Source: Planctomycetota bacterium
GTDB lineage: Bacteria; Planctomycetota; Phycisphaerae; UBA1845; UTPLA1
Reading direction: 5' to 3'
Length of the DNA: 64,000 bases
Assembly (NCBI GenBank): GCA_016235815.1
Contig: JACRIM010000017.1
Coordinates: forward strand, 62,001-126,000
In this document: in pieces, positions 1-7,292 of the stretch
How the letters are laid out: each line of letters opens with the position of its first letter
Position numbering within the stretch: the stretch's first letter is position 1
Program-made: the position numbers and the translations under genes
The notes under the pieces: model-generated
Seen by the model: the letters and a program-made list of their open reading frames with translations, nothing else
Told to the model about the DNA's origin: nothing
The model's database searches: none

Positions 1-250
1 ATGTCAGGTCCGCGCCGGGACGTCCACCCAGCTCGGCCCGAATCTCGCGCTCGATTTCCTTGAGATCATCATCCTCTTCGTGCTGGATGATCGCCTGGAA
101 TTCGCGGACTTCGCCCTGGAGGAATGAATCAACCTCGCGATGCAGCGACAGGTAGAGTCCGACATACACCGCCGCGCAGACGAGCACACAGATTCCCAGG
201 GTGACCGAGGTTGCGAGAAGCGTGATGCGCGTACGAACGCTGCGTGGCAA
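1..250 (-). CDS. Sensor histidine kinase, N-terminal part (cut by window edge)
   Basis: The reading frame runs from a TTG start off the left edge, so only about 83 residues are visible. A GGAG ribosome-binding site lies five bases before the TTG. The protein opens with a short basic stretch (PRSVRTR) and one hydrophobic segment at about residues 10-36, then begins an acidic, periplasmic-looking region (EDDDLKEIEREIRAEL). This is the usual N-terminus of a membrane histidine kinase. It starts 12 bases after the stop of the OmpR-type regulator upstream, the normal order for a co-transcribed two-component pair. The HAMP, dimerisation and ATPase domains would lie outside the window, so the kinase call rests on context and the membrane N-terminus. 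Confidence 0.72.
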   Translation of the reverse strand, partial: MPRSVRTRITLLATSVTLGICVLVCAAVYVGLYLSLHREVDSFLQGEVREFQAIIQHEEDDDLKEIEREIRAELGGRPGADLT

Positions 251-261
251 AGGAAACTCCC

Positions 262-933
262 CTAGTCGGCGCGAAGCACGAACCCGACGCCTCGAACCGT
301 GTGAATAAGCGGCGTTGCATAGCCGTGATCAATCTTTTTTCGAAGGCGCGTCATCTGCACGTCGACGACGTTGGTTAGCGGGTCCTGGTTCATGTCCCAG
401 ACCTTCTCAAGGATCATGTAGCGCGTCAGGACATGGCCGACGTTGCGCGCGAGGTATTCAAGCAGGGCGAATTCCCTGGCCGACAGATCAATTCGGCGTC
501 CCGCCCGCTCGACGTGTCGGGCGACGACATCGATCACCAGATCGCCGACGCGGATGGGGTTGGTGGCGATCGCCGATGTGCGGCGCACCAGTGCTCGAAT
601 TCGGGCCAACAACTCAGCCGGACTGAACGGTTTCACCATGTAGTCATCAGCGCCGCTGTCCAGCCCTTTGACGCGATCGTCGACGGCGTCGCGCGCCGTC
701 AGGCAAATGACGGGCGCCTTCACCCCCTCGGCCCGCAGCGCACGCACGACGCTGAACCCATCTCGAATCGGAAGCATCAGATCGAGGACAATGACGTCGT
801 ATGCGTTTTCCCGGCCAAGTTGAATACCGGCTTGTCCGTCGGCGGCCACGTCGACCGCGATGGATGCTTCCCGAAGGCATCCCTCGATGAATGACGCAAC
901 CCCCACTTCATCTTCGACAACCAGCGCGCGCAT
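262..933 (-). CDS. OmpR/PhoB-family two-component response regulator
   Basis: A 223-residue DNA-binding regulator. The receiver domain (about residues 2-115) has the acidic pair E7/D8, phospho-acceptor D51 in VIVLDLMLP, T79 in ICLTA and K101 in YMVKPF, so it should be competent for phosphorylation. The C-terminal winged helix (about 125-222) ends with the family hallmark VVDVQMTRLRKKID followed by IHTVRGVGFVL. It is followed at once by the histidine kinase on the same strand and is divergent from the secreted PepSY-like gene at 1189. That arrangement suggests it controls that gene, but the signal is not visible. Closest in look to QseB/TctD/CusR-type regulators. Confidence 0.95.
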   Translation of the reverse strand: MRALVVEDEVGVASFIEGCLREASIAVDVAADGQAGIQLGRENAYDVIVLDLMLPIRDGFSVVRALRAEGVKAPVICLTARDAVDDRVKGLDSGADDYMVKPFSPAELLARIRALVRRTSAIATNPIRVGDLVIDVVARHVERAGRRIDLSAREFALLEYLARNVGHVLTRYMILEKVWDMNQDPLTNVVDVQMTRLRKKIDHGYATPLIHTVRGVGFVLRAD

Positions 934-1075
934 TTCGACAGGTTTCCTCCGTCTGGGGGCCGTTGAAGGCAGATTGCTTATGCAGTCACTGGTCCCTTAG
1001 CTTAGCCCTTGCGTCGTCGGCATGCCAATCCCACAACCGAACCCGCACTGTGAAAGGCCGATTTCTTTCAGCTTT

Positions 1076-1090
1076 GTAATGATTCGGTAA
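1076..1090. promoter_or_regulatory. Possible response-regulator direct repeat
   Basis: In the divergent spacer between the regulator and the PepSY-like gene, GTAA occurs twice with an 11-base repeat spacing (within TTTGTAATGATTCGGTAACC). OmpR-family dimers bind direct repeats about one helical turn apart, so this is a candidate operator. The match is short and could be chance. Confidence 0.25.
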
Positions 1091-1188
1091 CCCATCAGAA
1101 ACGGGCATTGGGTAGGATTCGTCGCGTGGATGCGTTCTGAGTATGCTTCATCGAAGCGAACCAACAGGTATTTTTTAAGGAGAAAGTT

Positions 1189-1710
1189 ATGGTGATGTCT
1201 CGAAAACGAATCGCGATCGTCGCATGTCTGGCTTGTGGATGTCTGAGTGTGGCCATCGCGCGCGCCTTCGGCCCGTCAGAGGAGGGCGAGAGCGAACGGA
1301 AGGTAAAAGAATCTGAAGTGCCCAAGGCGGCCTTGGCAGCGCTAAAGAAACATGCCGGTGACAATGCCATCACGGAATTCGCCGAGGAAATCGAACACGG
1401 TTGCAAGTATTACGAAGGATCATGGAAGACCGCGTCCGGCCATGTCGATGTGTTGGTGACGGATGCGGGCGCATTGGTGGAAATCGAGGAGGGCGTTTCG
1501 GCGGACTCGATTCCCGCGGCGGTTGCGGCTGCGGCGGAGAAGGTCGCCGGCAAAGGCGCCAAATTGCGATACGAGAAAAAGACCATGGTCATGTATGAAG
1601 TGAAGTTCGAGAAAGACAAGCGGCGCCATGAGTTGGTGCTGTCTCCGGATGGCCGTGAACACGAACACGAAGATGAGCAGGCAGGCAAGGGCGAGGACGG
1701 GGACGACTAA
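1189..1710 (+). CDS. Secreted PepSY-like protein
   Basis: A 173-residue exported protein. A strong AAGGAG site lies six bases before the ATG. Residues 1-26 form a signal peptide (basic MSRKR, hydrophobic core, ARA cleavage site). Two weakly similar halves follow (about 40-100 and 105-155), each a helix with an alanine-rich face followed by strands, as in the PepSY-like/beta-lactamase-inhibitor-like fold. The tail is very acidic (HEHEDEQAGKGEDGDD) and could bind cations. PepSY proteins often sit beside two-component systems that sense envelope or metal stress, which fits its position opposite the regulator. It is followed by a clear terminator. The biochemical role is not known. Confidence 0.8.
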   Translation: MVMSRKRIAIVACLACGCLSVAIARAFGPSEEGESERKVKESEVPKAALAALKKHAGDNAITEFAEEIEHGCKYYEGSWKTASGHVDVLVTDAGALVEIEEGVSADSIPAAVAAAAEKVAGKGAKLRYEKKTMVMYEVKFEKDKRRHELVLSPDGREHEHEDEQAGKGEDGDD

Positions 1711-1776
1711 GGCCGGTGAACCCGCCTCCGTTTGAGGTGCAACGAGCTTATTCTGTTGCTCATGACGGTTATCGCA

Positions 1777-1825
1777 GCGAACCATCCGCCTTTATGGTCA
1801 ATGGAGACGGATGGTTTGCTTTTTT
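1777..1825 (+). terminator. Rho-independent terminator after PepSY-like gene
   Basis: GCGAACCATCCG at 1777-1788 pairs with CGGATGGTTTGC at 1808-1819, giving a 12-base stem with one wobble and a 19-base loop. A run of six T follows directly. It ends the PepSY-like transcript. Confidence 0.8.
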
Positions 1826-1988
1826 CTGGACACCACCCCGGATTGAACTTGGTTTTTCCTTAACACACAGCCAAAGACCGAGAGTTAAAGAAAGACTTAG
1901 CGTCGACAACGGCCCCAGCGGTGCCTTTCCTATTTGTAATGCCCTCGTTGGGGGGCTACCGAAGGCCACGCCCACTGGCCGCGGGTGA

Positions 1989-3596
1989 TTACTTCTTCTG
2001 TGGTTGCCTTCGTGAATGGCTCCGCATTCGCCGCCGTGCCGCTGCAATGACCCCAATCGCGATCAACCAGGCCGTTTCCGGCTCCGGAAACGTGACCACG
2101 AAAATGCCGGACGATCCATCGGTGAACGACACTCGAAACGCGGCTTGGTTGTTGTCGTTCAGGCCCGATGGCAAACCATCCTGGCTTCCGCTCGAGAAGG
2201 CTGCCCAGCCGACGGAGTTTGCAAAGAGCGCACTATCGATTGTTCTAACATCGCCAGGCCGAACCTCAATCGTCTGTCCCCGCATCAACATAGGGAATAA
2301 CTCTCCCGTGTCAGGATTGCCGGCCCAATATCCCGGCCTGTACCAACCGTTCTGGAGAATGTCCGCCCCCATGACCGCATATCCGTTGGCGTTGATACTG
2401 ATAACAGAGCCAAGTCCAAGCTCAGAGAATCGGACGCCCGGTTCGAACCCCGGCGCCTGCATCCCGGTTTGCACCAGCAATTTCAAGAACCCCTGCAAGT
2501 CCTCCGCCCAAAACCCGTCGCGATTGGCGGACGTAATCCCTGGTCCGGACAACTGTCCTCGAAAGGCCACCTGACCACGGCCATTCATCGCGGCTTCCTT
2601 CTCGAATGGCGACACCGTCACTCCCGGAGGCTGGCCGGGAGCGGGGGTTACGCCCGTTACCGCGACATTCCGAATTACCCCGGACCGGCTGTTGTAGGCG
2701 AGAATCGAGTCTCCAATACTCGATGCTGTCCCAATCATCATCAGGTCGCCGGAGTCATTGAGTTGCGGATTTTGGAAATTATATAGTCCGTGCCCGGGAA
2801 ATCCTGGTAAATCGGAATTGGCCGCCATCACCAACTGCGCGCTGCCGGGGGTTGTAATATAGATGCCCCAGTCGTCTTCAAAGGCTACCTGTCCTAAATT
2901 GTTGACCGAGTGCGCGAACGTGTGTTCACGCGGAATATTAAAATACTGGCCTGGTGCGCCGCCGGGCACTTGCATTCCAGAATACGAGTGCAGTGCCAAC
3001 CCCCCCTCCGGGCCGCCCCAAAGGCCAATATTGAAATCATTCATCATTCCATGAAATGTCAAATGGCCATTGCGGCTGACATTGGGAGATTGGCTTACAT
3101 CGCTATTTCCGAAAAAACGCAGGTAGGATGCGGGAGGCGTCCCGGGAAGGGGAGTCCCGCCCGGGCCGCACCTTATCATGAAATGAAGTATTCCACCGCG
3201 ATCAGAAACGATGACATGCTGGCTGTTGTTATCAATGCTTTGAAAAAAGACATCGCCGCTATCGCTTAAGCGAGGACCAGAATTCAAAGACGTAATGGAA
3301 CTGAGTCCATCTATTGCCTGATAGAGACGGGCTACCCGTGTTAACGAACCTCGGCCTTCCGAGAAAATCGCCTTCTTGCAACTGCCTTCGTTTAGGAAGG
3401 CGACTTGCCCAGCGTTGTTGATCGCTGGCCCCGGTTGAAATAATTGACCTGTATCAAAGAGATTACCAAATGTGGTTCCACTCTGCGCTCCCGGACATTG
3501 GTCCCCCGACAGCGCCACCGTCCGAATCGACATCTGCCCCTGCGCCACCGCAGTGGCCAGGATCACGGCGAGCATCACCGCTCGTTTCGACAACAT
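1989..3596 (-). CDS. Secreted NxxGxxAF-repeat protein with PEP-CTERM-like tail
   Basis: The start is set at 3596 because GGAGG lies five bases before that ATG; the frame extends upstream without a good site. The 535-residue product starts with a signal peptide (MLSKRAVMLAVILATAVAQG). At least five copies of an N-x-x-G-x-x-A-F motif follow (INNAGQVAF, VNNLGQVAF, MNGRGQVAF, and weaker LNDSGDL and INANGYAVM), typical of the planctomycete/cyanobacterial tandem NxxGxxAF surface proteins. The C-terminus has PEP, a hydrophobic stretch (TAWLIAIGVIAA) and a basic end (RRRMRSHSRR), the layout of an exosortase sorting signal. Probably exported and re-anchored. More A+T-rich than its neighbours. Function unknown. 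Confidence 0.85.
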   Translation of the reverse strand: MLSKRAVMLAVILATAVAQGQMSIRTVALSGDQCPGAQSGTTFGNLFDTGQLFQPGPAINNAGQVAFLNEGSCKKAIFSEGRGSLTRVARLYQAIDGLSSITSLNSGPRLSDSGDVFFQSIDNNSQHVIVSDRGGILHFMIRCGPGGTPLPGTPPASYLRFFGNSDVSQSPNVSRNGHLTFHGMMNDFNIGLWGGPEGGLALHSYSGMQVPGGAPGQYFNIPREHTFAHSVNNLGQVAFEDDWGIYITTPGSAQLVMAANSDLPGFPGHGLYNFQNPQLNDSGDLMMIGTASSIGDSILAYNSRSGVIRNVAVTGVTPAPGQPPGVTVSPFEKEAAMNGRGQVAFRGQLSGPGITSANRDGFWAEDLQGFLKLLVQTGMQAPGFEPGVRFSELGLGSVISINANGYAVMGADILQNGWYRPGYWAGNPDTGELFPMLMRGQTIEVRPGDVRTIDSALFANSVGWAAFSSGSQDGLPSGLNDNNQAAFRVSFTDGSSGIFVVTFPEPETAWLIAIGVIAAARRRMRSHSRRQPQKK

Positions 3597-3771
3597 AAAG
3601 GCCTCCGAATAAACGTATAGTACCAATTGGGGACGGTTGATGGCAAGCTTTTTGAGTGAATTGGCAGCCGGTCGGAACATTCCCGAGCCAGAACTGGTTT
3701 CAAAGAGCGTGTGTAAAACGGGTTTTGAAACAGCCTGCAGGATTATCTACTCGTGAGGTGTTATCCCTCGC

Positions 3772-4329
3772 TCAAAACCGAAACTCAAACGGCCCGGCCC
3801 CGATCGCGTCCTTCATCAGCATCGCGATGTAGCTGCTGCGAATCGAGTCGTGCGAATCAAGGCCCAACCAGCTCATCGTCCCTTGGATTGCCTCCTCGTT
3901 CGGCCCTTCGACCTCCACGAACAGGCCCAGTCCCGGGACTTCGTCCAGATCCACCTCGCACGCCTTCAGCCGCCACGACTCGCGCCGCTTCTCAAACACA
4001 ATCCGTGGCGAAAAATCCAACCCCGCGAGGATTTCCGTCATCGCTCCCGCGTCATCGATCGCCACTTCGATCTCGGTGCGCCGCTTGAAAACTCCGTCGC
4101 GCACCGGCCCCTTGTAGGTCAGGGTCGCCGGCCGCTCGATTCCATCCAGCACATGGCACTCGCGAACTCGCAACCCGCAGCCGCTCGCCAACAGCGAACC
4201 GGCCTTGTCGTCGAAGATGCGATTCGTCTCCAGCACGCGGCCGACATATTCCGCCCCGGCCGACTTCAGCCGCGCGCGGACGACCTCGTGATCGGCGACT
4301 CGTACTTTGGATTCGATTTCGTCAGGCAT
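3772..4329 (-). CDS. CYTH-domain protein (class IV adenylate cyclase / CyaB-like)
   Basis: The frame is open to 4599, but homology begins at the ATG at 4329; starting further up would overlap the gene before it. The 185-residue product begins with the CYTH signature E-x-E-x-K (E4, E6, K8). It continues with the alternating acidic/basic strands of a triphosphate tunnel enzyme: LRVRECH, ATLTYKGP, RTEIEVAIDD, VFEKRRESW, EVDLDEVPGLGLFVEVEG. These residues line a tunnel that binds triphosphates and metal. Members include CyaB adenylate cyclases, thiamine triphosphatases and tripolyphosphatases, and the sequence alone does not decide between them. The DEVPGLGLFVEVEG stretch fits the CyaB branch best. 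No clear ribosome-binding site. Confidence 0.85.
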   Translation of the reverse strand: MPDEIESKVRVADHEVVRARLKSAGAEYVGRVLETNRIFDDKAGSLLASGCGLRVRECHVLDGIERPATLTYKGPVRDGVFKRRTEIEVAIDDAGAMTEILAGLDFSPRIVFEKRRESWRLKACEVDLDEVPGLGLFVEVEGPNEEAIQGTMSWLGLDSHDSIRSSYIAMLMKDAIGAGPFEFRF

Positions 4330-4423
4330 GGCGGACGCGGCAATGGATTGTATTTGTGTCAAAACCCTTCGGCGTGGATGCGTCCGTGCGGCCGCGCCGA
4401 AGCAACCGGGAAGAATACGGCAA

Positions 4424-6553
4424 TCATCGTTCTCCGGCCACTTGCGGCAGGAATGCCCCGATGGGCGGCGTTGATGGGAATGGCCGACCGTCGGCGTCGT
4501 GGTTGATCGGCGGAAATCCGTCGCTGCGGGGGAAACGCCGGCTGAATTCGCCATAGACGGAATCGGCCGCGCCGTCAGCGGTGATACGGCTCCGCGCAAA
4601 TGGGCGGAAATCCAACTTGGCCGGATCCGCTACGGCAGGATCCACCTGGATCAATGTTCCCGCGACGCCGGAAGGATTCGACTCCCGGGCAAAGTCATCC
4701 ACCGAGTAAAACTTTCGGCTGCCGATGTCCAGCAAGGCGCGCGGCCAAAACACGCAATTGCGAAACTCGCGGATGATCGGCATCGCCTTGCCGCGACGGC
4801 ATGAAATGACCGACGGCCCTCCGCGAAAAGGATCAAGAAACAAATTATTCACCGACGCCAGCGACGCATTTTGATTCGCTGCCGCCGCGGACTCGTCCAC
4901 GCACCCGACACTGATCCCATACGCACAGCGGAAAAATGTGTTGTTCACCACACGAGCCTGCACCTGTGCGAATTGCCCCACTGCGTATCCAAAGTTCGCC
5001 GAAGGCGTCGCACCGAATGGTTGAATGTGATGAAACTCGTTGCCCACCACATACACCCGGGCATCCGTGAATCGCGGCGTCCGGTCGCGCCCGAGATGCA
5101 CCTCCGGCCCGCAAAGGACGCCGAACGGCCCGTCGTACACGTCGTTGTAAAGAACCCAGATGTCGTCGCTATACGGCCATGCATCGCAATGGTCGTTATT
5201 CAAGATGCTGACAAGCTGGCCTTTGCTGCTGTTGCTCAACCTCGCCGTGTGGAACCGATTCTGGGAGATGATCGCCCGCCGCGACATTTTCACATCGATG
5301 CAGTTTTCTTTGACGTGATGAACGTAATTGCCGCCAACGTAGATATCCTGCGACGGCGCCTGGGCGCTCAGTGCGTTGTTCCGCGATAGCGCGATGCCGT
5401 CTCCCTGAATATGATCGAACACGCTGTCGAGGCACCAACCGAAGCGAGAGTTCACCGCGAATTGTGTTCCGATATAGTCGCTGATTGAATCACGGCCCTT
5501 CCAGTTTCCAAGGTCGTGCACGCGCACGTCATAGACCACGCCATACTCGGTGCGATGTCGATCGTCATTGGGCGACAGTCCCGGCCCCATCTCCCCGTGG
5601 GTGACGCGAAACCCAATCCCGCATGCCCCGCCCGTCAGCTCGCTCGGCAGGCCGTGAAGCCGGCAGTGCCGAACGGCCACGTGGTGATACGTCTCCCAGG
5701 TCGGTGGATTCACGCTGGTCCGATGCTCTCGCACCAGAATCCACTCCCGTGTATTTCCCGGGCGCGAACAGTCGAAGTCGATGTTTTCGACGACGACGTA
5801 ATTCCCACGAATAAGCATCCCACGCCGAAGCAGTGGCTTTTCTGACGCGCTCGCACCGCGAATGAACACCGGCCGTTTGGCTGACGTGTCGCTCGACGCG
5901 ACGATCTCCAACACATTTCCGACGTCGCGCTCCGATGCCTCGCCATGGATTTCAACGATACTCCCCGCCGGCAGCGCCTGCGTCGGGATTGTTCGACGCG
6001 GTCGATCGGGCGTGCCCAGCGGGTTCCCCGAGTCGTTTCCGCGCTCGACATCGACGTAATGCGTGTACGGCCCCGACGTCGTGCGCCGATACGGCTCGGC
6101 GCCGCGTCCATAGTCAAACGTCGCACTGCGGGCGCTCTCATGATGCGACGTTGTAACGCCGAAATCGGGCGCCCGAATTCCATAGGGCGGCACATACGAT
6201 GCACCCACGATTAGGTGAATCACCCCAGTGGCGCTCGCCCCCTTGTACTCAACGAGATATGAAAACTCGTCGGCTCCGCTGAATCCCGCGTTCGGCACAT
6301 ACACAAGATTGGGAACCGCGCCCAGCAACTGCCCTTTCGACGGCGACTTCGTGACCGTCCAGATAAACAAATCCGAGTCCGCGACTTGAGAAGGGTCGAG
6401 ATCATCGACGTGGAACGCACGCAGCGAAACGTACCGCTGCCGGTCCGACAGGACGTGGTAGGTGTCGTTAAACGCCACCATGCCGGCCTGAACCGGTGAA
6501 ATGCCTGTGAGAATGAGCGAAACGACCAACCACGTGGGCGCGCGAAAACGCAT
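4424..6553 (-). CDS. Secreted right-handed parallel beta-helix protein
   Basis: The start is taken at 6553, giving a signal peptide (MRFRAPTWLVVSLILTGISPVQA) and about 709 residues. An N-terminal cadherin/Big-like domain (about 25-125, with VPNAGFSGADEFSYLVEYKG) is followed by YVDVERGNDSGNPLGTPDRP, the usual entry to a pectate-lyase-like helix. The body (about 180-650) is made of coils rich in N, V and H (NYVVVENIDFDCS, ISQNRFHTA, VVNNTFFRCAYG, SVNNLF). Such proteins are extracellular polysaccharide lyases or surface binding proteins. No catalytic pair can be assigned by eye. It follows the DUF5989 gene by 34 bases and may share its transcript. Confidence 0.82.
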   Translation of the reverse strand: MRFRAPTWLVVSLILTGISPVQAGMVAFNDTYHVLSDRQRYVSLRAFHVDDLDPSQVADSDLFIWTVTKSPSKGQLLGAVPNLVYVPNAGFSGADEFSYLVEYKGASATGVIHLIVGASYVPPYGIRAPDFGVTTSHHESARSATFDYGRGAEPYRRTTSGPYTHYVDVERGNDSGNPLGTPDRPRRTIPTQALPAGSIVEIHGEASERDVGNVLEIVASSDTSAKRPVFIRGASASEKPLLRRGMLIRGNYVVVENIDFDCSRPGNTREWILVREHRTSVNPPTWETYHHVAVRHCRLHGLPSELTGGACGIGFRVTHGEMGPGLSPNDDRHRTEYGVVYDVRVHDLGNWKGRDSISDYIGTQFAVNSRFGWCLDSVFDHIQGDGIALSRNNALSAQAPSQDIYVGGNYVHHVKENCIDVKMSRRAIISQNRFHTARLSNSSKGQLVSILNNDHCDAWPYSDDIWVLYNDVYDGPFGVLCGPEVHLGRDRTPRFTDARVYVVGNEFHHIQPFGATPSANFGYAVGQFAQVQARVVNNTFFRCAYGISVGCVDESAAAANQNASLASVNNLFLDPFRGGPSVISCRRGKAMPIIREFRNCVFWPRALLDIGSRKFYSVDDFARESNPSGVAGTLIQVDPAVADPAKLDFRPFARSRITADGAADSVYGEFSRRFPRSDGFPPINHDADGRPFPSTPPIGAFLPQVAGER

Positions 6554-6587
6554 CGTGAACTGCCTGCGCCGTCGTGCCGGACGCCGC

Positions 6588-6827
6588 TTAGAACAAGGGA
6601 TAGATGAACGGAGCCGCACCGGTGGTGCCGAGTGCGATGAGCACGCCGATTCCGACCATCGCGAGAAGAATCGGCAGGAGCCACCATTTCTTGTTGTGCT
6701 TCAGGAAGTCGAGGAACTCCGTGGCCAGCCCGGTGCGTCCACCGCCGGCGTGATTCATGAAGTCATTGTGGTCGGTGGGCGTCGGGAGGTTCTTTTTGTC
6801 TTGATTGGAGTTGTTAGCCGCGCTCAT
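6588..6827 (-). CDS. DUF5989 family small membrane protein
   Basis: A 79-residue protein with a polar N-terminal half and one membrane segment. The segment is preceded by the family hallmark FLDFLKHNKKWWLLPILL and ends in GAAPFIYPLF. This is the DUF5989 pattern. These proteins are typically encoded next to SxtJ-like proteins and NodU/CmcH carbamoyltransferases, exactly as here. It lies 18 bases after the SxtJ gene. Role unknown; the conserved trio suggests a membrane complex assisting the carbamoyltransferase. Confidence 0.9.
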   Translation of the reverse strand: MSAANNSNQDKKNLPTPTDHNDFMNHAGGGRTGLATEFLDFLKHNKKWWLLPILLAMVGIGVLIALGTTGAAPFIYPLF

Positions 6828-6845
6828 GGTCGAATCGTCCTCGAA

Positions 6846-7289
6846 TTAAAACTGTCGGAAATAGCGTTTGATCGTTGCGGGCGGGTTTCGGGGAATCCAG
6901 TGGGTCGTGGCCTGCGGATTGAACTTCAACCGCAATGCGTCGCGTCCCATCATCCGCATGATGATGCCGATCGGCGTGATAACCAGGAAGAACATGATCG
7001 AGACGATCACGTAGGACATCACGAACCCGATCGGAAAGCTGACCACGGTGAGAACAATGTACAGCCAGCGAAGCGCCGCCGGCGCCGCAAAGGCAAACAG
7101 CCCGCAATAGGCCGCCAGACCGCCGAATGCATACATGCAATTCTGGTTTGCGCCGTCGCTTAATCGATGAAACATCAAGGCGTGCTGCTGGGCCAATGCC
7201 GCCAGGGCGCCAAACGCAACCAGGCCGATCAAGCCGAAGTTCCGCAACGCTCGCGGCGGCGGGTTGTAATCGATGCTGACAAATGCCAT
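6846..7289 (-). CDS. SxtJ family membrane protein
   Basis: A 147-residue protein with about four hydrophobic segments, two in the N-terminal half and two after RWLYIVLTVVSFPIGFVMSYV. It ends with RMMGRDALRLKFNP and a WIPR motif, as in SxtJ proteins first named from the saxitoxin cluster. The gene starts three bases after the carbamoyltransferase stop, so the two are surely co-transcribed and probably translationally coupled. SxtJ proteins are widespread beside carbamoyltransferases in bacteria that make no saxitoxin, so this is not evidence for toxin synthesis. Confidence 0.9.
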   Translation of the reverse strand: MAFVSIDYNPPPRALRNFGLIGLVAFGALAALAQQHALMFHRLSDGANQNCMYAFGGLAAYCGLFAFAAPAALRWLYIVLTVVSFPIGFVMSYVIVSIMFFLVITPIGIIMRMMGRDALRLKFNPQATTHWIPRNPPATIKRYFRQF

Positions 7290-7292
7290 GGG

